DNA of 64,000 nt, taken from contig NZ_JABX01000034.1 of assembly GCF_001469165.1 (NCBI RefSeq), positions 1 through 64,000 of the forward strand. The letters are read 5' to 3'. This DNA is from Thiohalocapsa sp. ML1. GTDB taxonomy: Bacteria; Pseudomonadota; Gammaproteobacteria; Chromatiales; Chromatiaceae. Below, piece after piece: positions 19,177 through 27,548 of this stretch (its first letter is position 1; every line of letters starts with the position of its first letter). The notes under the pieces were generated by a model. That model was not told the origin of the DNA. It did not search any database and saw nothing but the letters and a program-made list of their open reading frames with translations. The translations under genes and the position numbers were made by a program.

Positions 19177-19204
19177 ATGGGACACCTCCTATGGGACACC
19201 TCCT
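19177..19204. repeat. 14-bp perfect tandem duplication at a start codon
   Basis: ATGGGACACCTCCT occurs twice in a row. The second ATG (19191) opens the ferredoxin-type gene. The first is out of frame with it (14 bp) and leads to a short dead-end frame. The duplication may be recent slippage and could alter initiation. Confidence 0.85.
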
Positions 19205-20381
19205 CAGCACCAAGTCCTCGCTGGTGCCGCTCATCGACCGGCTGAACCGCCACCCCATCGGGCTGGTGGACAGCGACAAGCTGCGCGAGATCCTGGCCTT
19301 GCTGTTCGATGAGCGCGAGGCCTATGTCGCCTCCCGCTTTCCGCTCATGGAGGCGACGCTCCCGGAGCTGGCGGACGCCACCGGCATCGCGCCGGCGGCG
19401 CTCGACGGCATCCTGGAGTCCATGGCCAACAAGGGCCTGGTGATGGACCTGCCCTACGCCGGCGCGACCTACTACATGCTGATGCCGGGGCTCATCGGCT
19501 TCTTCGAGTTCACCTTCATGCGCAGCCGCACCGACCTGCCGGTGCAGCGCGTCGCCGAGCTGATGGGCGAGTATCTGCACGAGCGCGACGGCCAGGCGCA
19601 GGAATTCTTCGGCAGCCGCACCCCCATCGCCCGCGCGCTGGTGGACGCGGAGCAGATTCCGGTCAGCTCCCGCATCACGCCCTACGAGGACGCGCAGGAG
19701 ATCATCCGCCGCGCCAGCTTCCGCGCGGTGACCATGTGCTATTGCCGGCACAAAAAGGAGCACCTGGGGCAGACCTGCCGCAAGGGCGCGCCGGTGGAGG
19801 ACATCTGCATGGTGCTCGGGGAGGGCGCGCGCTTTCTGGTGCGCCGCGGCTTGGCCGAGGAGCGCACGGTCGATGAGATGCTCGACACCCTCGCCTACGC
19901 CCGCTCGCTCGGCCTCACCCACGTCACCGACAACGTCCGCGAGCAGCCGTCGTTTCTGTGCAATTGCTGCCGCTGCTGCTGCGAGCTGATGGCCGGCGTG
20001 CAGAACGGCTTTCCGGACGGGCTCGGCAAGACGCCCTTCATCGCCGAGATCGACCCGGAGCGCTGCGACTACTGCGGCGAGTGCCTGCGCACCTGCAACG
20101 CCAAGTGCATCGGCTTGGGCAGCCCGGTGCGCGACAGCCGCTCGCCGGAACAAGCGCGCTGGGCCGCCGTTGACGCCGATGTTTGTCTCGGCTGCGGCGT
20201 CTGCCTGCCCGTCTGCGAACGGGACGCCATTGCGCTCAAGCCCCGCGCCGACTACCGCAAGCCGCCCGGCCAGCCTGCAACCCTCTACGCCCGCATGCTC
20301 TGGGAGAAGGGTCGGCTCTGGCCTTACCTGGGGGCTGCATTGAAGCGGCACCTGCGCCTGCCGGTGCTGTGGCGGGGTTAG
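19191..20381 (+). CDS. 4Fe-4S ferredoxin-type protein with winged-helix-like N-terminus
   Basis: 396 residues. The N-terminal part looks like a winged helix (TLPELADATGIAPAALDGILESMANKGLVMDL). The middle has Cys clusters (TMCYCRHKKEHLGQTC and FLCNCCRCCCELM). The C-terminus carries two 4Fe-4S motifs, CDYCGECLRTCNAKC and CLGCGVCLPVCERDA. It resembles uncharacterised iron-sulfur oxidoreductase-associated proteins of anaerobes and may pass electrons or sense redox state. A regulatory role is inference. No clear ribosome-binding site is seen. It is flanked by non-coding DNA on both sides. Confidence 0.85.
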   Translation: MGHLLSTKSSLVPLIDRLNRHPIGLVDSDKLREILALLFDEREAYVASRFPLMEATLPELADATGIAPAALDGILESMANKGLVMDLPYAGATYYMLMPGLIGFFEFTFMRSRTDLPVQRVAELMGEYLHERDGQAQEFFGSRTPIARALVDAEQIPVSSRITPYEDAQEIIRRASFRAVTMCYCRHKKEHLGQTCRKGAPVEDICMVLGEGARFLVRRGLAEERTVDEMLDTLAYARSLGLTHVTDNVREQPSFLCNCCRCCCELMAGVQNGFPDGLGKTPFIAEIDPERCDYCGECLRTCNAKCIGLGSPVRDSRSPEQARWAAVDADVCLGCGVCLPVCERDAIALKPRADYRKPPGQPATLYARMLWEKGRLWPYLGAALKRHLRLPVLWRG

Positions 20382-20707
20382 CCGTTCCCGCGTCGGTTGC
20401 ATGGCGACAAGGCGCTTGGTGGGAAAGGGCCGAGGGGCAAGGTCACGGCAAGGGCTCGGGTCGCAAAAGCCTTGCATGAACCAAGATTCCAGGACTACGG
20501 CAACATTGAGCCGGTCCGGGGCCAGGTCCGCCGGAGATTGCGTTGCCGATTGCAAGCGCCGATGGCGGGGCAGTGGCCGGCGCTGCCGGGTTGGCTGCGC
20601 GACGAGCACCCTCCTGCTCAACGGCGCGCCGCGGTAGGCTGCGCTCCGCGAGATCCCCGGCGACCGCCGGGTCCGATTGTTCTGATGATGACGAGGTCGA
20701 GGCGAGC
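20382..20707. other. 326-bp gap with a family A fragment
   Basis: It holds GAAAGGGCCGAGGGGCAAGG (a family A arm) near the left and otherwise GC-rich sequence without a supported gene. No clear terminator after the ferredoxin-type gene. Confidence 0.45.
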
Positions 20708-21349
20708 ATGAATCCACAAGAGCGCGACATGATCGAGGGCCTGTTCCAGCGCCTGCAGCAGGCGGAGACCGGGGCCGGCCCGCGCGACGGCGAGGCCGAG
20801 GCGCTGATTCGCGAGCGCATGGCCGCCCAGCCCGCCGCCGCCTATCTGCTGGCCCAGGTGGTGCTGGTGCAGGAGCAAGGGCTACGCAACCTCCAGACCC
20901 GGCTGGAGGAGCTGGAGCGCGAGGTCGCCGCCCGCCCGCAGGGCGGCGGTGGCTTCCTGGGTGGTCTGTTCGGCGCGGCCGAGCCCCCGCGCCCGCCGGC
21001 GGTGGCCGCGGCCTCGGCGCCGAAGTCCTCCGGCTGGTCCAACACCCGCGTGCCGCCGCACGCCACGGGCATGCAGCCCGGCGCGCCCGGCGCCCCCGGC
21101 ACCGCAGCCACCACCGGCGGTGGCGGCTTCATGGCCGGGGCCATGCAGACCGCTGTAGGCGTGGCTGGCGGCATGCTGCTCGCCAATGCGGTCTCCGGCC
21201 TGTTCTCCGGCGAGGCCGAGGCGGCTGCGCCCGAGGCCGCCGCCCCCGCGGAGCCCGCCCCCGAGCCCGAGGCGATCGAGCCCGAGCCGATGGAAGACGA
21301 CGGCGGCCTGTTCGGCGACTTCTTCGGCGGCGACGAGGGGCTGTTCTGA
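20708..21349 (+). CDS. DUF2076 domain-containing protein
   Basis: 213 residues. The N-terminal helix MNPQERDMIEGLFQRLQQAE and the coiled coil ending about residue 78 are typical of DUF2076. A Gly/Pro-rich linker follows, then GGGFMAGAMQTAVGVAGGMLLANAVSGLF, a Gly-zipper-like hydrophobic segment. The acidic, Ala/Pro/Glu-rich C-terminus ends GLFGDFFGGDEGLF. The family is uncharacterised and the segment suggests membrane association. ATG chosen because the family N-terminus begins there. Confidence 0.85.
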   Translation: MNPQERDMIEGLFQRLQQAETGAGPRDGEAEALIRERMAAQPAAAYLLAQVVLVQEQGLRNLQTRLEELEREVAARPQGGGGFLGGLFGAAEPPRPPAVAAASAPKSSGWSNTRVPPHATGMQPGAPGAPGTAATTGGGGFMAGAMQTAVGVAGGMLLANAVSGLFSGEAEAAAPEAAAPAEPAPEPEAIEPEPMEDDGGLFGDFFGGDEGLF

Positions 21350-21499
21350 GCTGCCTTCTGCCCGCGTGCGGAGCGGCTGGCCACATGCCGGTGTGGAAAA
21401 GGTCATGCCCATCTGCGCGCACAGCGCCAATGTCAGACCCGTGGCCATTGGTGTACGCTGCCTGGACCGAATATGAAGATTTCTCGGGAGTTGAGTCAG

Positions 21500-21940
21500 A
21501 TGAATAACGCTATGGTGATACTGGCCTTGGCACTAGCCGCTGCACCGGCCGCCGAGGCCGGCGAAGCGGCGTTGCTCGGCACCTGGAGCGGCAACGACCG
21601 GGCATCGGAAGCCATCTACGGCAAGCTGCAGATCGGCGAGACGTCGATCTCCTGGCGCGGGGGCAATCCATACAACCCCCCTTGCGAGACGACCTACGCT
21701 TTGGTTTCGACGTGGTCGGACACGACCTACCCGGACAACACCTTCGGCTTGCAGTCGGGCCGCACCTTCCGGATCTTCAAGCTCAAGCTGGAGCCGAAGC
21801 CATGCACGGGCCTGGAGGGCTATTTCCAGTTTGCGCTGCCGACCGATGAGCCCGGCTACGCGGAGGTCGTCACCTACGGCACCGACGACGAGCAGACCGG
21901 CTGGCACAACTTCAGCAAGATCGCAGGCGAGACGGAGTGA
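21500..21940 (+). CDS. Secreted hypothetical protein
   Basis: 146 residues from the ATG at 21500, which has CGGGAG 10-15 bp upstream; an ATG at 21473 would add nine residues. The signal peptide MVILALALAAAPAAEAGE probably cleaves after AEA. The mature part is rich in aromatic residues and Gly with two Cys (PPCETTY and PKPCTGLEG), suggesting a small disulfide-bonded beta-rich periplasmic or outer-membrane protein (LLGTWSGNDRASEAIYGKL). No family recognised. Confidence 0.7.
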   Translation: MNNAMVILALALAAAPAAEAGEAALLGTWSGNDRASEAIYGKLQIGETSISWRGGNPYNPPCETTYALVSTWSDTTYPDNTFGLQSGRTFRIFKLKLEPKPCTGLEGYFQFALPTDEPGYAEVVTYGTDDEQTGWHNFSKIAGETE

Positions 21941-21984
21941 ACGTCCGGGCGGTGTGAGTCGAGTCTCGAACGGGCGGACGTCCC

Positions 21985-22228
21985 GAGACCGTCTCGGAGC
22001 GTCGCGGGCGGGTCCCCCGGGGCCGGAGAGCCGACCTCCAGGTCGGCTCCTCGCGACATCAGTGCATTGCGCTCTGTCGCCGTGTTGACCTGGAGGTCAA
22101 CACTCCAGCCAACGCCGGTCAACACGGCGCACGTTCGATTGCGACCACGACAACGACCACGACAACGACCACGACAACGACCACGACAACGATGAAACCA
22201 CGGTCTCGGGATTTCCGCAGCAAAGCAC
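21985..22228. repeat. Dispersed repeat family B, copy 2
   Basis: Same block order as copy 1: GTCGCGGGCGGGTC, hairpin AGCCGACC-TCCA-GGTCGGCT (22029-22048), CGCTCTGTCGC, hairpin GTTGACCT-GG-AGGTCAAC (22084-22101), a CCACGACAACGA microsatellite of about four 12-bp units (22145-22192), and GAAACCACGGTCTCGGG ... AAGCACTAG. It joins directly to a family A module at the CTAG. Confidence 0.8.
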
Positions 22229-22275
22229 TAGCTTGCTGGACGGCGCGCTGAATGTTTGCAGATGAGTCAAGTTTC
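22228..22275. repeat. Dispersed repeat family A, module without hairpin
   Basis: CTAGCTTGCTGGACGGCGCG ... TTTGCAGATGAGTCAAGTTT, the conserved left module in direct orientation, fused to the end of family B copy 2. Confidence 0.7.
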
Positions 22276-22340
22276 GAACGGGGCGCGTCGGATTGGCCAA
22301 GTGCGTCGAAATCGACATCGGGATCGGGCGCCACTCGGTT

Positions 22341-22392
22341 CGATTTCGATAACGATTTCGATAGCGATTTCGATGGCGATTTCGATGGCGAT
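22341..22392. repeat. 12-bp tandem repeat (CGATTTCGATGG)
   Basis: Four head-to-tail units of CGATTTCGATNN ending in CGAT, 60 bp upstream of the small gene at 22453. Same kind of low-complexity CGA-rich array as the tails of family B. Confidence 0.8.
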
Positions 22393-22452
22393 GAGCACGA
22401 CTCGTCGGTCTGACGCGAAGCCTCGTCAGTCAGTGATCAATCGGAGGGACGC

Positions 22453-22788
22453 ATGCCCAAGAAATTGAGTGCCATAGCGAAGAAGATGGCCGCGAGCGTG
22501 CTGCAAGGCAAAGATCCTTCGCCCGAAGCGGTCGCGGTTGCCTTGCGGATGGTCCATCTCGCTTGGAATTTCGCAGACGCAGACTACGACGACGAGCCGG
22601 GTTATCGTTTCGGACTGCGCGAAACGGAGCAGGCGATTGCAGCCGTGAAGCATGCATTCATTGATGGAGACGCGCAAAGCCTGGTCGAGATGCTGATGAA
22701 GCACAAGCGCAAGCACTACCCCAAAGATAAGCGCGCGATCTTCTCCTGCGAGTACCAAAACGGCAATGTCAGAGTGACCTGGGCCTAA
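22453..22788 (+). CDS. Small hypothetical protein
   Basis: 111 residues, basic, mostly helical. It starts at an ATG with CGGAGGG 5-11 bp upstream. There is no signal peptide or membrane segment. It contains KHKRKHYPKDKRAIFSCEYQ near the C-terminus. No family recognised. It is isolated between repeat DNA and the convergent SDR gene. Confidence 0.65.
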   Translation: MPKKLSAIAKKMAASVLQGKDPSPEAVAVALRMVHLAWNFADADYDDEPGYRFGLRETEQAIAAVKHAFIDGDAQSLVEMLMKHKRKHYPKDKRAIFSCEYQNGNVRVTWA

Positions 22789-22818
22789 GGCGATTTCTGT
22801 CCTGCGGAACGTTCGAGC

Positions 22819-24297
22819 TCAGCGCGCCAGGCGGGCGAGGCGCGCCTGGTACCGCCGCATGACCAGGATGTGCCCGACGGCCTGGGTGATGACGTAGAGA
22901 TACCAGGGCAGGGCGGGGGCGTAGTCGTGGATCGCGGTCATGGTGTAGCGACCGTCCAGGAGGGTATGGAACTCGAAGCGCGGGCGGCCCGGCGACCTGA
23001 GCCGGGCAAGGAAGCCGCCGCTGATGGCGTAGACCTGGCGTTGCGGCGTGCTGGCGGCGGGCTGGTGGGTGAGGGCAAGCAGCCGCATGGGCAGGATGCG
23101 GGTCCAGACCTCGACGTTGCCGCCGGCGTCCACCTGTGAGCGGACCAGGGGCCAGCAGCATTCGCCGAGCCAGCGGAAGTAGTTGCCGGCGACCCAGGCG
23201 GCGTCCTGCCCCGGCGGCAGAATCACGCGCTGAATCGATCGCACTAGTGACTGCTCGCGCATCAGATGGTTGTCCTGCTCGCGGACCTGCTCGCGCGGAT
23301 TCGGCTTGAGGCGCTTGGTGGCGGGGTCGATGCTCGCGGCCAGTGCATCGGCAAAGCCGAGCGCGTCGGGCGCGATGGCCTGCTGCAACGGGTTGTGCTG
23401 CATCTCGGTGTCCTGCGGCAGACTCTCGACGATGGCCCCGACCATCGCCGCCGGCGCGCGGCTCACAAGCCGGGCCGTGAGCGACGTCAAGACCGTCGGC
23501 AGCCAGGGCACGCGCAGGAAGGCGCGCTTGAGCCCCAGCACGCGCGCCGTGTCGCGCAGCATCTGCTCGTAGCTCAGCTCATCGGCGCCGCCGATGTCGA
23601 AGGCGCCCGCGTAGGTCACCGGCTGGCCCAAGCAGTGCAGGATGGCGCGCACGAGATCCTTGACCGCAATGGGCCGGGTACGTGAGCGCGCCGCCGCCGG
23701 CAGCACCAGCACCGGCAGCCGGCGCACCAGATCCAGCAACAGCCGCGGCCCGGTGCCGCCGGGGCCGACGACGAGGCTCGCGCGCAGCGCGGTGACCGGC
23801 GTGCCGCGGGAGCCGAGCACCATCTCGACCTCGCGCCGGCTCCACAGGAGCGGCGAGAAGCGGAAGCTCCGCGGCATGACGCCGCTGACGAAGACGATGT
23901 GCTGCAGGCCGTTGGCCGCCGCGGCGCGGGCGAAGTTGTCCGCCAGCACCAGGTCCATGTCGCGCGGGCTCGCCTGCGTGAGCCGCGACGACGGCGCCAG
24001 CGAATGCACCAGGTAAACGGCGGCGTCGATGCCGGCGAGGGCGGCCGTCAGGTCCGGGGCGGAGAACAGGTCGCAGTGTCGCCAGGCGAGCCCCGGCAGG
24101 GCGGACGGCGTCGCGGCCCGCGCCGGTGAGCGGGTGAGTGCCAGCACCTCGTGCCGGGCGGCGAGCTCGGGCAGCAGCGCGGAGCCGATGAACCCGCTTG
24201 CGCCGGCGACGGCGACGCGCAGTCGCGTCTGGGCGGGGGTTGTCTTGGGGGTGTCGCGCACTGCCGTGCCGGGCGGTTCCTGCATCGAGCATCCCAT
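22819..24297 (-). CDS. NAD(P)-binding SDR/epimerase with DUF2867 C-terminal domain
   Basis: 492 residues. The Rossmann N-terminus VAVAGASGFIGSALLPEL carries the GxxGxxG dinucleotide motif, with an extended-SDR/NmrA-like body (VYLVHSLAPSS, ALRASLVVGPGGTG, YAGAFDIGGADELSYEQML). From about residue 340 a DUF2867-like domain follows (FRWLGECCWPLVRSQVDAGG ... FEFHTLLDGRYTMTAIHDY). The fusion is common in proteobacteria and annotated as an NAD-dependent epimerase; the substrate is unknown. It is divergent from ferritin across a 281-bp gap in which I see no clear motif. Confidence 0.85.
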   Translation of the reverse strand: MGCSMQEPPGTAVRDTPKTTPAQTRLRVAVAGASGFIGSALLPELAARHEVLALTRSPARAATPSALPGLAWRHCDLFSAPDLTAALAGIDAAVYLVHSLAPSSRLTQASPRDMDLVLADNFARAAAANGLQHIVFVSGVMPRSFRFSPLLWSRREVEMVLGSRGTPVTALRASLVVGPGGTGPRLLLDLVRRLPVLVLPAAARSRTRPIAVKDLVRAILHCLGQPVTYAGAFDIGGADELSYEQMLRDTARVLGLKRAFLRVPWLPTVLTSLTARLVSRAPAAMVGAIVESLPQDTEMQHNPLQQAIAPDALGFADALAASIDPATKRLKPNPREQVREQDNHLMREQSLVRSIQRVILPPGQDAAWVAGNYFRWLGECCWPLVRSQVDAGGNVEVWTRILPMRLLALTHQPAASTPQRQVYAISGGFLARLRSPGRPRFEFHTLLDGRYTMTAIHDYAPALPWYLYVITQAVGHILVMRRYQARLARLAR

Positions 24298-24578
24298 GTT
24301 GTTGCCGGTTCGTAGGGGTAGAGCCGCTCGTGCAGCAGTAGTCTGCCTGAGGCGCGGCGCGCGTGAGTATAGCCGGGGGCGTCGGCGCGATGCGGCGGGC
24401 TGCCGCGGCAGGCAGCGGCGGCACGCGCCCGGCCCTGTGGGGCCGCGGCGGAAGCCCGGACAAAACCACGCTCCCTCAGTCGCTTGAAAACTGCCATCAT
24501 GCGGTCACCTTGCCTGTAGTCAGGGGCCGGCGTGCCGCCGGTGGTCACCAACCGCATTCACCCGAGAGCAGTATTCCC

Positions 24579-25103
24579 ATGATTTCCGACGCCATGCGCA
24601 CGCGGCTGAACGAGCAGATCAACCACGAGCTGTACTCCGCCTACCTGTACCTGTCCCTCTCCGCGCATTCCGAGCGCGCCAACCTGAAGGGCACCGCAGC
24701 CTGGTTCATGGCCAAGCATTCGGAGGAGATGACCCACGCGCTCAAGATGTATCGCTACCTCCTCGATCAGGACGCGGACGTGACGCTCGCCACGGTCCAC
24801 GCGCCGCCGGTAAGCCCGGACGGCGTGCTCGCGATGTTCGAGGACACGCTCGCGCACGAGCGCAGCGTGACCGCCGGGATCAACGATCTCGTGGATCATG
24901 CCTTGTCGGAGAAAGACCACGCGACCAACATTTTCCTGCAATGGTTCGTCACCGAGCAGATTGAGGAAGAGGCCACCGTGAACGACATCATCGGCCGGCT
25001 CAAGCTGTTCGGGGATCAGGGGCAGGGGCTGCTCATGATCGACAACGAGCTCGGCGCTGCCGCGAAGACCATGGCGCCGGCCGCCGCCGCCCCGGCGGCC
25101 TGA
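24579..25103 (+). CDS. Non-heme ferritin
   Basis: A 174-residue FtnA-like ferritin that oxidises and stores iron in a 24-subunit shell. Ferroxidase ligands are in place: Glu17, Glu50 and His53 (EEMTH), Glu94, and the Glu126/Gln127 and Glu129-131 region (TEQIEEE). The length is near the 165 residues of E. coli FtnA; the extra residues are the Ala/Pro-rich tail. The ATG at 24579 aligns with the family start. A tiny Cys/Lys-rich gene follows 41 bp later. Confidence 0.93.
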   Translation: MISDAMRTRLNEQINHELYSAYLYLSLSAHSERANLKGTAAWFMAKHSEEMTHALKMYRYLLDQDADVTLATVHAPPVSPDGVLAMFEDTLAHERSVTAGINDLVDHALSEKDHATNIFLQWFVTEQIEEEATVNDIIGRLKLFGDQGQGLLMIDNELGAAAKTMAPAAAAPAA

Positions 25104-25144
25104 CGCAAGCGTGACGGCAACCGGGAGCGGGTGACACCATCAGC

Positions 25145-25228
25145 ATGGCTAAGAAGAAGGAGAAGTGCTGCGAGAAGTACAAGAAGGACAAGCGCTGCAA
25201 GGATTGCCCCAAGCGCAAGGATCGCTAA
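25145..25228 (+). CDS. 27-residue Cys/Lys-rich small protein
   Basis: Encodes MAKKKEKCCEKYKKDKRCKD followed by CPKRKDR. The CC...C..C spacing could bind a metal such as zinc or iron. Very similar tiny proteins (a MAKKxxxCCEKYxKKGKxCKxCP pattern) recur in gammaproteobacteria, to my recollection, without known function. Its position just after ferritin hints at a metal link, which is inference. Upstream GGGAG is 19 bp away, rather far for a ribosome-binding site. Confidence 0.6.
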   Translation: MAKKKEKCCEKYKKDKRCKDCPKRKDR

Positions 25229-25382
25229 GCCGACGCGCATATCGCGCCCGCGTCTGCGCAGCCCGGCATTGCAATCGCACGCGGACGGCGCGGATTCCGC
25301 GCGCCGCTGCTGTGGCATCCTGGAGTGAGTGCGCTGCGGCGGCGCGACGCACCCAAGCACGCGATCCGAAACGGGGGAAAGC

Positions 25383-26132
25383 ATGTCCGAGTCCGAGCGA
25401 GTCCGATCCGCCGTCCGTCTGCTCTTCGCAGCGATTTTGTCCGCGTGCTGCGGGGCCCTGTCGGCCGCCGGCACGGATGCGGACGACGACTGGCCCGATT
25501 GGGCACGCGAGGAGCAGGACCTGATGGAGCAGATCGCCGCCGTCAACGAGGGCGATCTGCACTTTCTACCGGCTGAGCGTGCCGTCGGCGAGCACAACCA
25601 CCTGAACCGCATCCGCATCACCCGCGACAGCCTGGACGGCGGCTGGGTGACGCTGGAGCAGTGCCACGAGAACATCGACGCCGTGCCCGCGGCGCAGATT
25701 CTGTTTCGCGCTGGCGGCATCCGCGACCTGACCATCGCCTCCAGCCGCAACATCGGCCGCGCCTGGGTGGAAGGGCACAGCGTGCAGCTTGAGAACGTCG
25801 GCGCCGAAGCGGTCCTCTGCATCCAAGCCGAGAGCCAGGCCCTGTCCGACCTGGGCGACGGCCACTATCGATTGCGCAATGGCCCCTACATGCGCCGCTT
25901 CCTGGACGGCTACTACCCGATGCGCGTCACGCTGGACATCGAGTATCCGGCGGAGCTGATTGAGGTCGTGGGCCAATCGCCGGCGAGCCAGCCCGGGTTC
26001 AGCGTGCGCAATGGCGGCTCCGACCTCAGCGTCGATGCCACCTTCGAGGGCCGGCTCATCACCTGCTTCGACTTCTGCCGGCGCGGAGACAACGCCTGCG
26101 CGTCACCGGCGCCTGCCTGCGAAGAAGGCTGA
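25383..26132 (+). CDS. Secreted hypothetical protein
   Basis: 249 residues. The ATG at 25383 follows GGGGGAAA. The N-terminal signal peptide has the hydrophobic core [18 protein letters not shown], with a possible lipobox (LSAC) that could make it a lipoprotein. The body is beta-rich: [31 protein letters not shown]. Further on it reads [44 protein letters not shown]. The end carries four Cys ([15 protein letters not shown]). No family recognised. It ends 65 bp before the macrodomain gene. Confidence 0.7.
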   Translation: MSESERVRSAVRLLFAAILSACCGALSAAGTDADDDWPDWAREEQDLMEQIAAVNEGDLHFLPAERAVGEHNHLNRIRITRDSLDGGWVTLEQCHENIDAVPAAQILFRAGGIRDLTIASSRNIGRAWVEGHSVQLENVGAEAVLCIQAESQALSDLGDGHYRLRNGPYMRRFLDGYYPMRVTLDIEYPAELIEVVGQSPASQPGFSVRNGGSDLSVDATFEGRLITCFDFCRRGDNACASPAPACEEG

Positions 26133-26197
26133 GCGCCCGGCTGAGCGCCCGGCTGAGCATTCCGCCTGAGCACCCCGTCGGCCGGGAGCGCGGAGCC

Positions 26198-26716
26198 ATG
26201 ACCGAGCCCGAGGTCATCGTCGCCGACATCACGACGCTTGCCGTCGATGCCATCGTGAACGCCGCCAACAGCTCGCTGCTCGGCGGCGGCGGGGTCGATG
26301 GCGCCATCCACCGTGCCGCCGGGCCGGAGCTGCTCGCGGCCTGCCGTAAGCTCGGCGGCTGTCCGACCGGCGAGGCGCGCATCACGCAGGGCTTTCGGCT
26401 GCCGGCGCGCTACGTCATCCACGCCGTCGGGCCGGTCTGGCGCGGCGGCGGCGACGGTGAGGCGGAGTTGCTGCGGGCTGCGTATCGCAACAGTTTTGCG
26501 CTGGCGCGCGAGGAGGGCGCCCGCAGCATTCGCAGCATCGCCTTGCCGGCCATCAGCACCGGCGTCTACGCATTCCCCAAGGAGCAGGCGGCGGCCATCG
26601 CCGTGGCGGAGATGCGCGCGCAGGCGGCGCTCTTTGAGCGCATCATCGCTTGCTGCCTCAGCCACGGGGATGCGGACGTCTATCGCCGGGCGTTGGCGGT
26701 GGGGTCGACGCCGTAG
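26198..26716 (+). CDS. Macrodomain protein, O-acetyl-ADP-ribose deacetylase-like
   Basis: A 172-residue MacroD-type domain that binds ADP-ribose and removes O-acetyl or mono-ADP-ribosyl groups. Ligand-binding motifs: [23 protein letters not shown] (residues 16-38) with the catalytic Asn and GGGVDG loop, then [25 protein letters not shown] and [18 protein letters not shown]. Length and motifs match E. coli YmdB. It is cytoplasmic, with no partner gene that would reveal the target. Confidence 0.92.
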   Translation: MTEPEVIVADITTLAVDAIVNAANSSLLGGGGVDGAIHRAAGPELLAACRKLGGCPTGEARITQGFRLPARYVIHAVGPVWRGGGDGEAELLRAAYRNSFALAREEGARSIRSIALPAISTGVYAFPKEQAAAIAVAEMRAQAALFERIIACCLSHGDADVYRRALAVGSTP

Positions 26717-26744
26717 CGAGCGCGCAGTCCGAGCCGGGCTCACT

Positions 26745-26774
26745 CGTTGCCGTTGCCGTTGTCGTTGTCGCTGC
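26745..26774. repeat. Hexamer microsatellite (CGTTGC/CGTTGT)
   Basis: Five units of CGTTGC-type sequence after the macrodomain gene, followed by ATAATCGAGTACCCGAGATC. It is complementary in style to the CGACAA arrays of family B. Confidence 0.7.
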
Positions 26775-26966
26775 CATAATCGAGTACCCGAGATCACCCC
26801 GCGGTGCCGAAGTGAGAGCCGATTCACCGCTCTTGCAACCGGCGCGTTGACGGTCTGGATTTTCGGCTATGCTTGAGGCGTAAGAACGGCAGCGGTGCCG
26901 GCGCCGTGCACCACGGAGCATCGCCGAAGCCGTCGGCAGCAGCGCGCGAGCACAGCGAGGCATGGC

Positions 26967-27458
26967 ATGTTCGGCCGGCACCGAACCTGCGGGTTTTCCT
27001 TGATTGAGCTGATGATCGCGGTGGCGATCGTCGGCATCCTCGCCGCCGTGGGCATCCCGGCCTACGAGAACTACATGCGCCGCGCCGCTTCCGTGGACGG
27101 CTACCTCCAGTTCGGCGCGCTGCGCACGAGGCTGACCGAGTTTTACGCGAGCAACGGCGTGCTGCCGGCCACCTTCATCGAGATCGGCCTGCCGCCCGCC
27201 AGCGGTTCCGCCTATGGAGGCGATGCGGGCACGTACGAGGAGGTTTTCGGCGCCACGAGCGCTGTCTGGGGGCGTGTCGAATACCAGCCCAAGCCGCCAC
27301 ACGGCTATGCGTTCGTGCTGCGCTCCACCGATTCGCCCGACATCGGGCTGCACTTCCAGATCAAGGTCGAGAACGGCACGGTGCGCGTGCGCTGCACCAT
27401 CAACGAGATCCGGGAGCGAGCGCCCTACGTGCCGGCGCAATGCCGCGGCGGCCGATGA
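26967..27458 (+). CDS. Type IV pilin (PilE-like)
   Basis: A 163-residue prepilin. The leader MFGRHRTCG precedes the processing site G/FSLIE, with the conserved Glu at mature position 5, and the hydrophobic helix FSLIELMIAVAIVGILAAVG. Globular part: NYMRRAASVDGYLQFGALRTRLTEFYASNG; the two C-terminal Cys (RVRCTINE and PAQCRGGR) could form the D-loop disulfide. PilD-type peptidase and pilus assembly genes are not in this window. A minor or major pilin cannot be distinguished. Confidence 0.88.
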   Translation: MFGRHRTCGFSLIELMIAVAIVGILAAVGIPAYENYMRRAASVDGYLQFGALRTRLTEFYASNGVLPATFIEIGLPPASGSAYGGDAGTYEEVFGATSAVWGRVEYQPKPPHGYAFVLRSTDSPDIGLHFQIKVENGTVRVRCTINEIRERAPYVPAQCRGGR

Positions 27459-27548
27459 ATGGGGCTGGTAAGAGGGCGCCGATTGGGCGGCGGCTCAGCC
27501 GGGCGGGCCGCGCGAGTCAGGCGTGGGCCTGGCTCGCGCGGTGCAGGG

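Noticed and set aside
22084-22101. Rho-independent terminator at GTTGACCT-GG-AGGTCAAC
   Set aside because: The stem is perfect but no T-run follows, and the same hairpin appears within family B copies far from gene ends.
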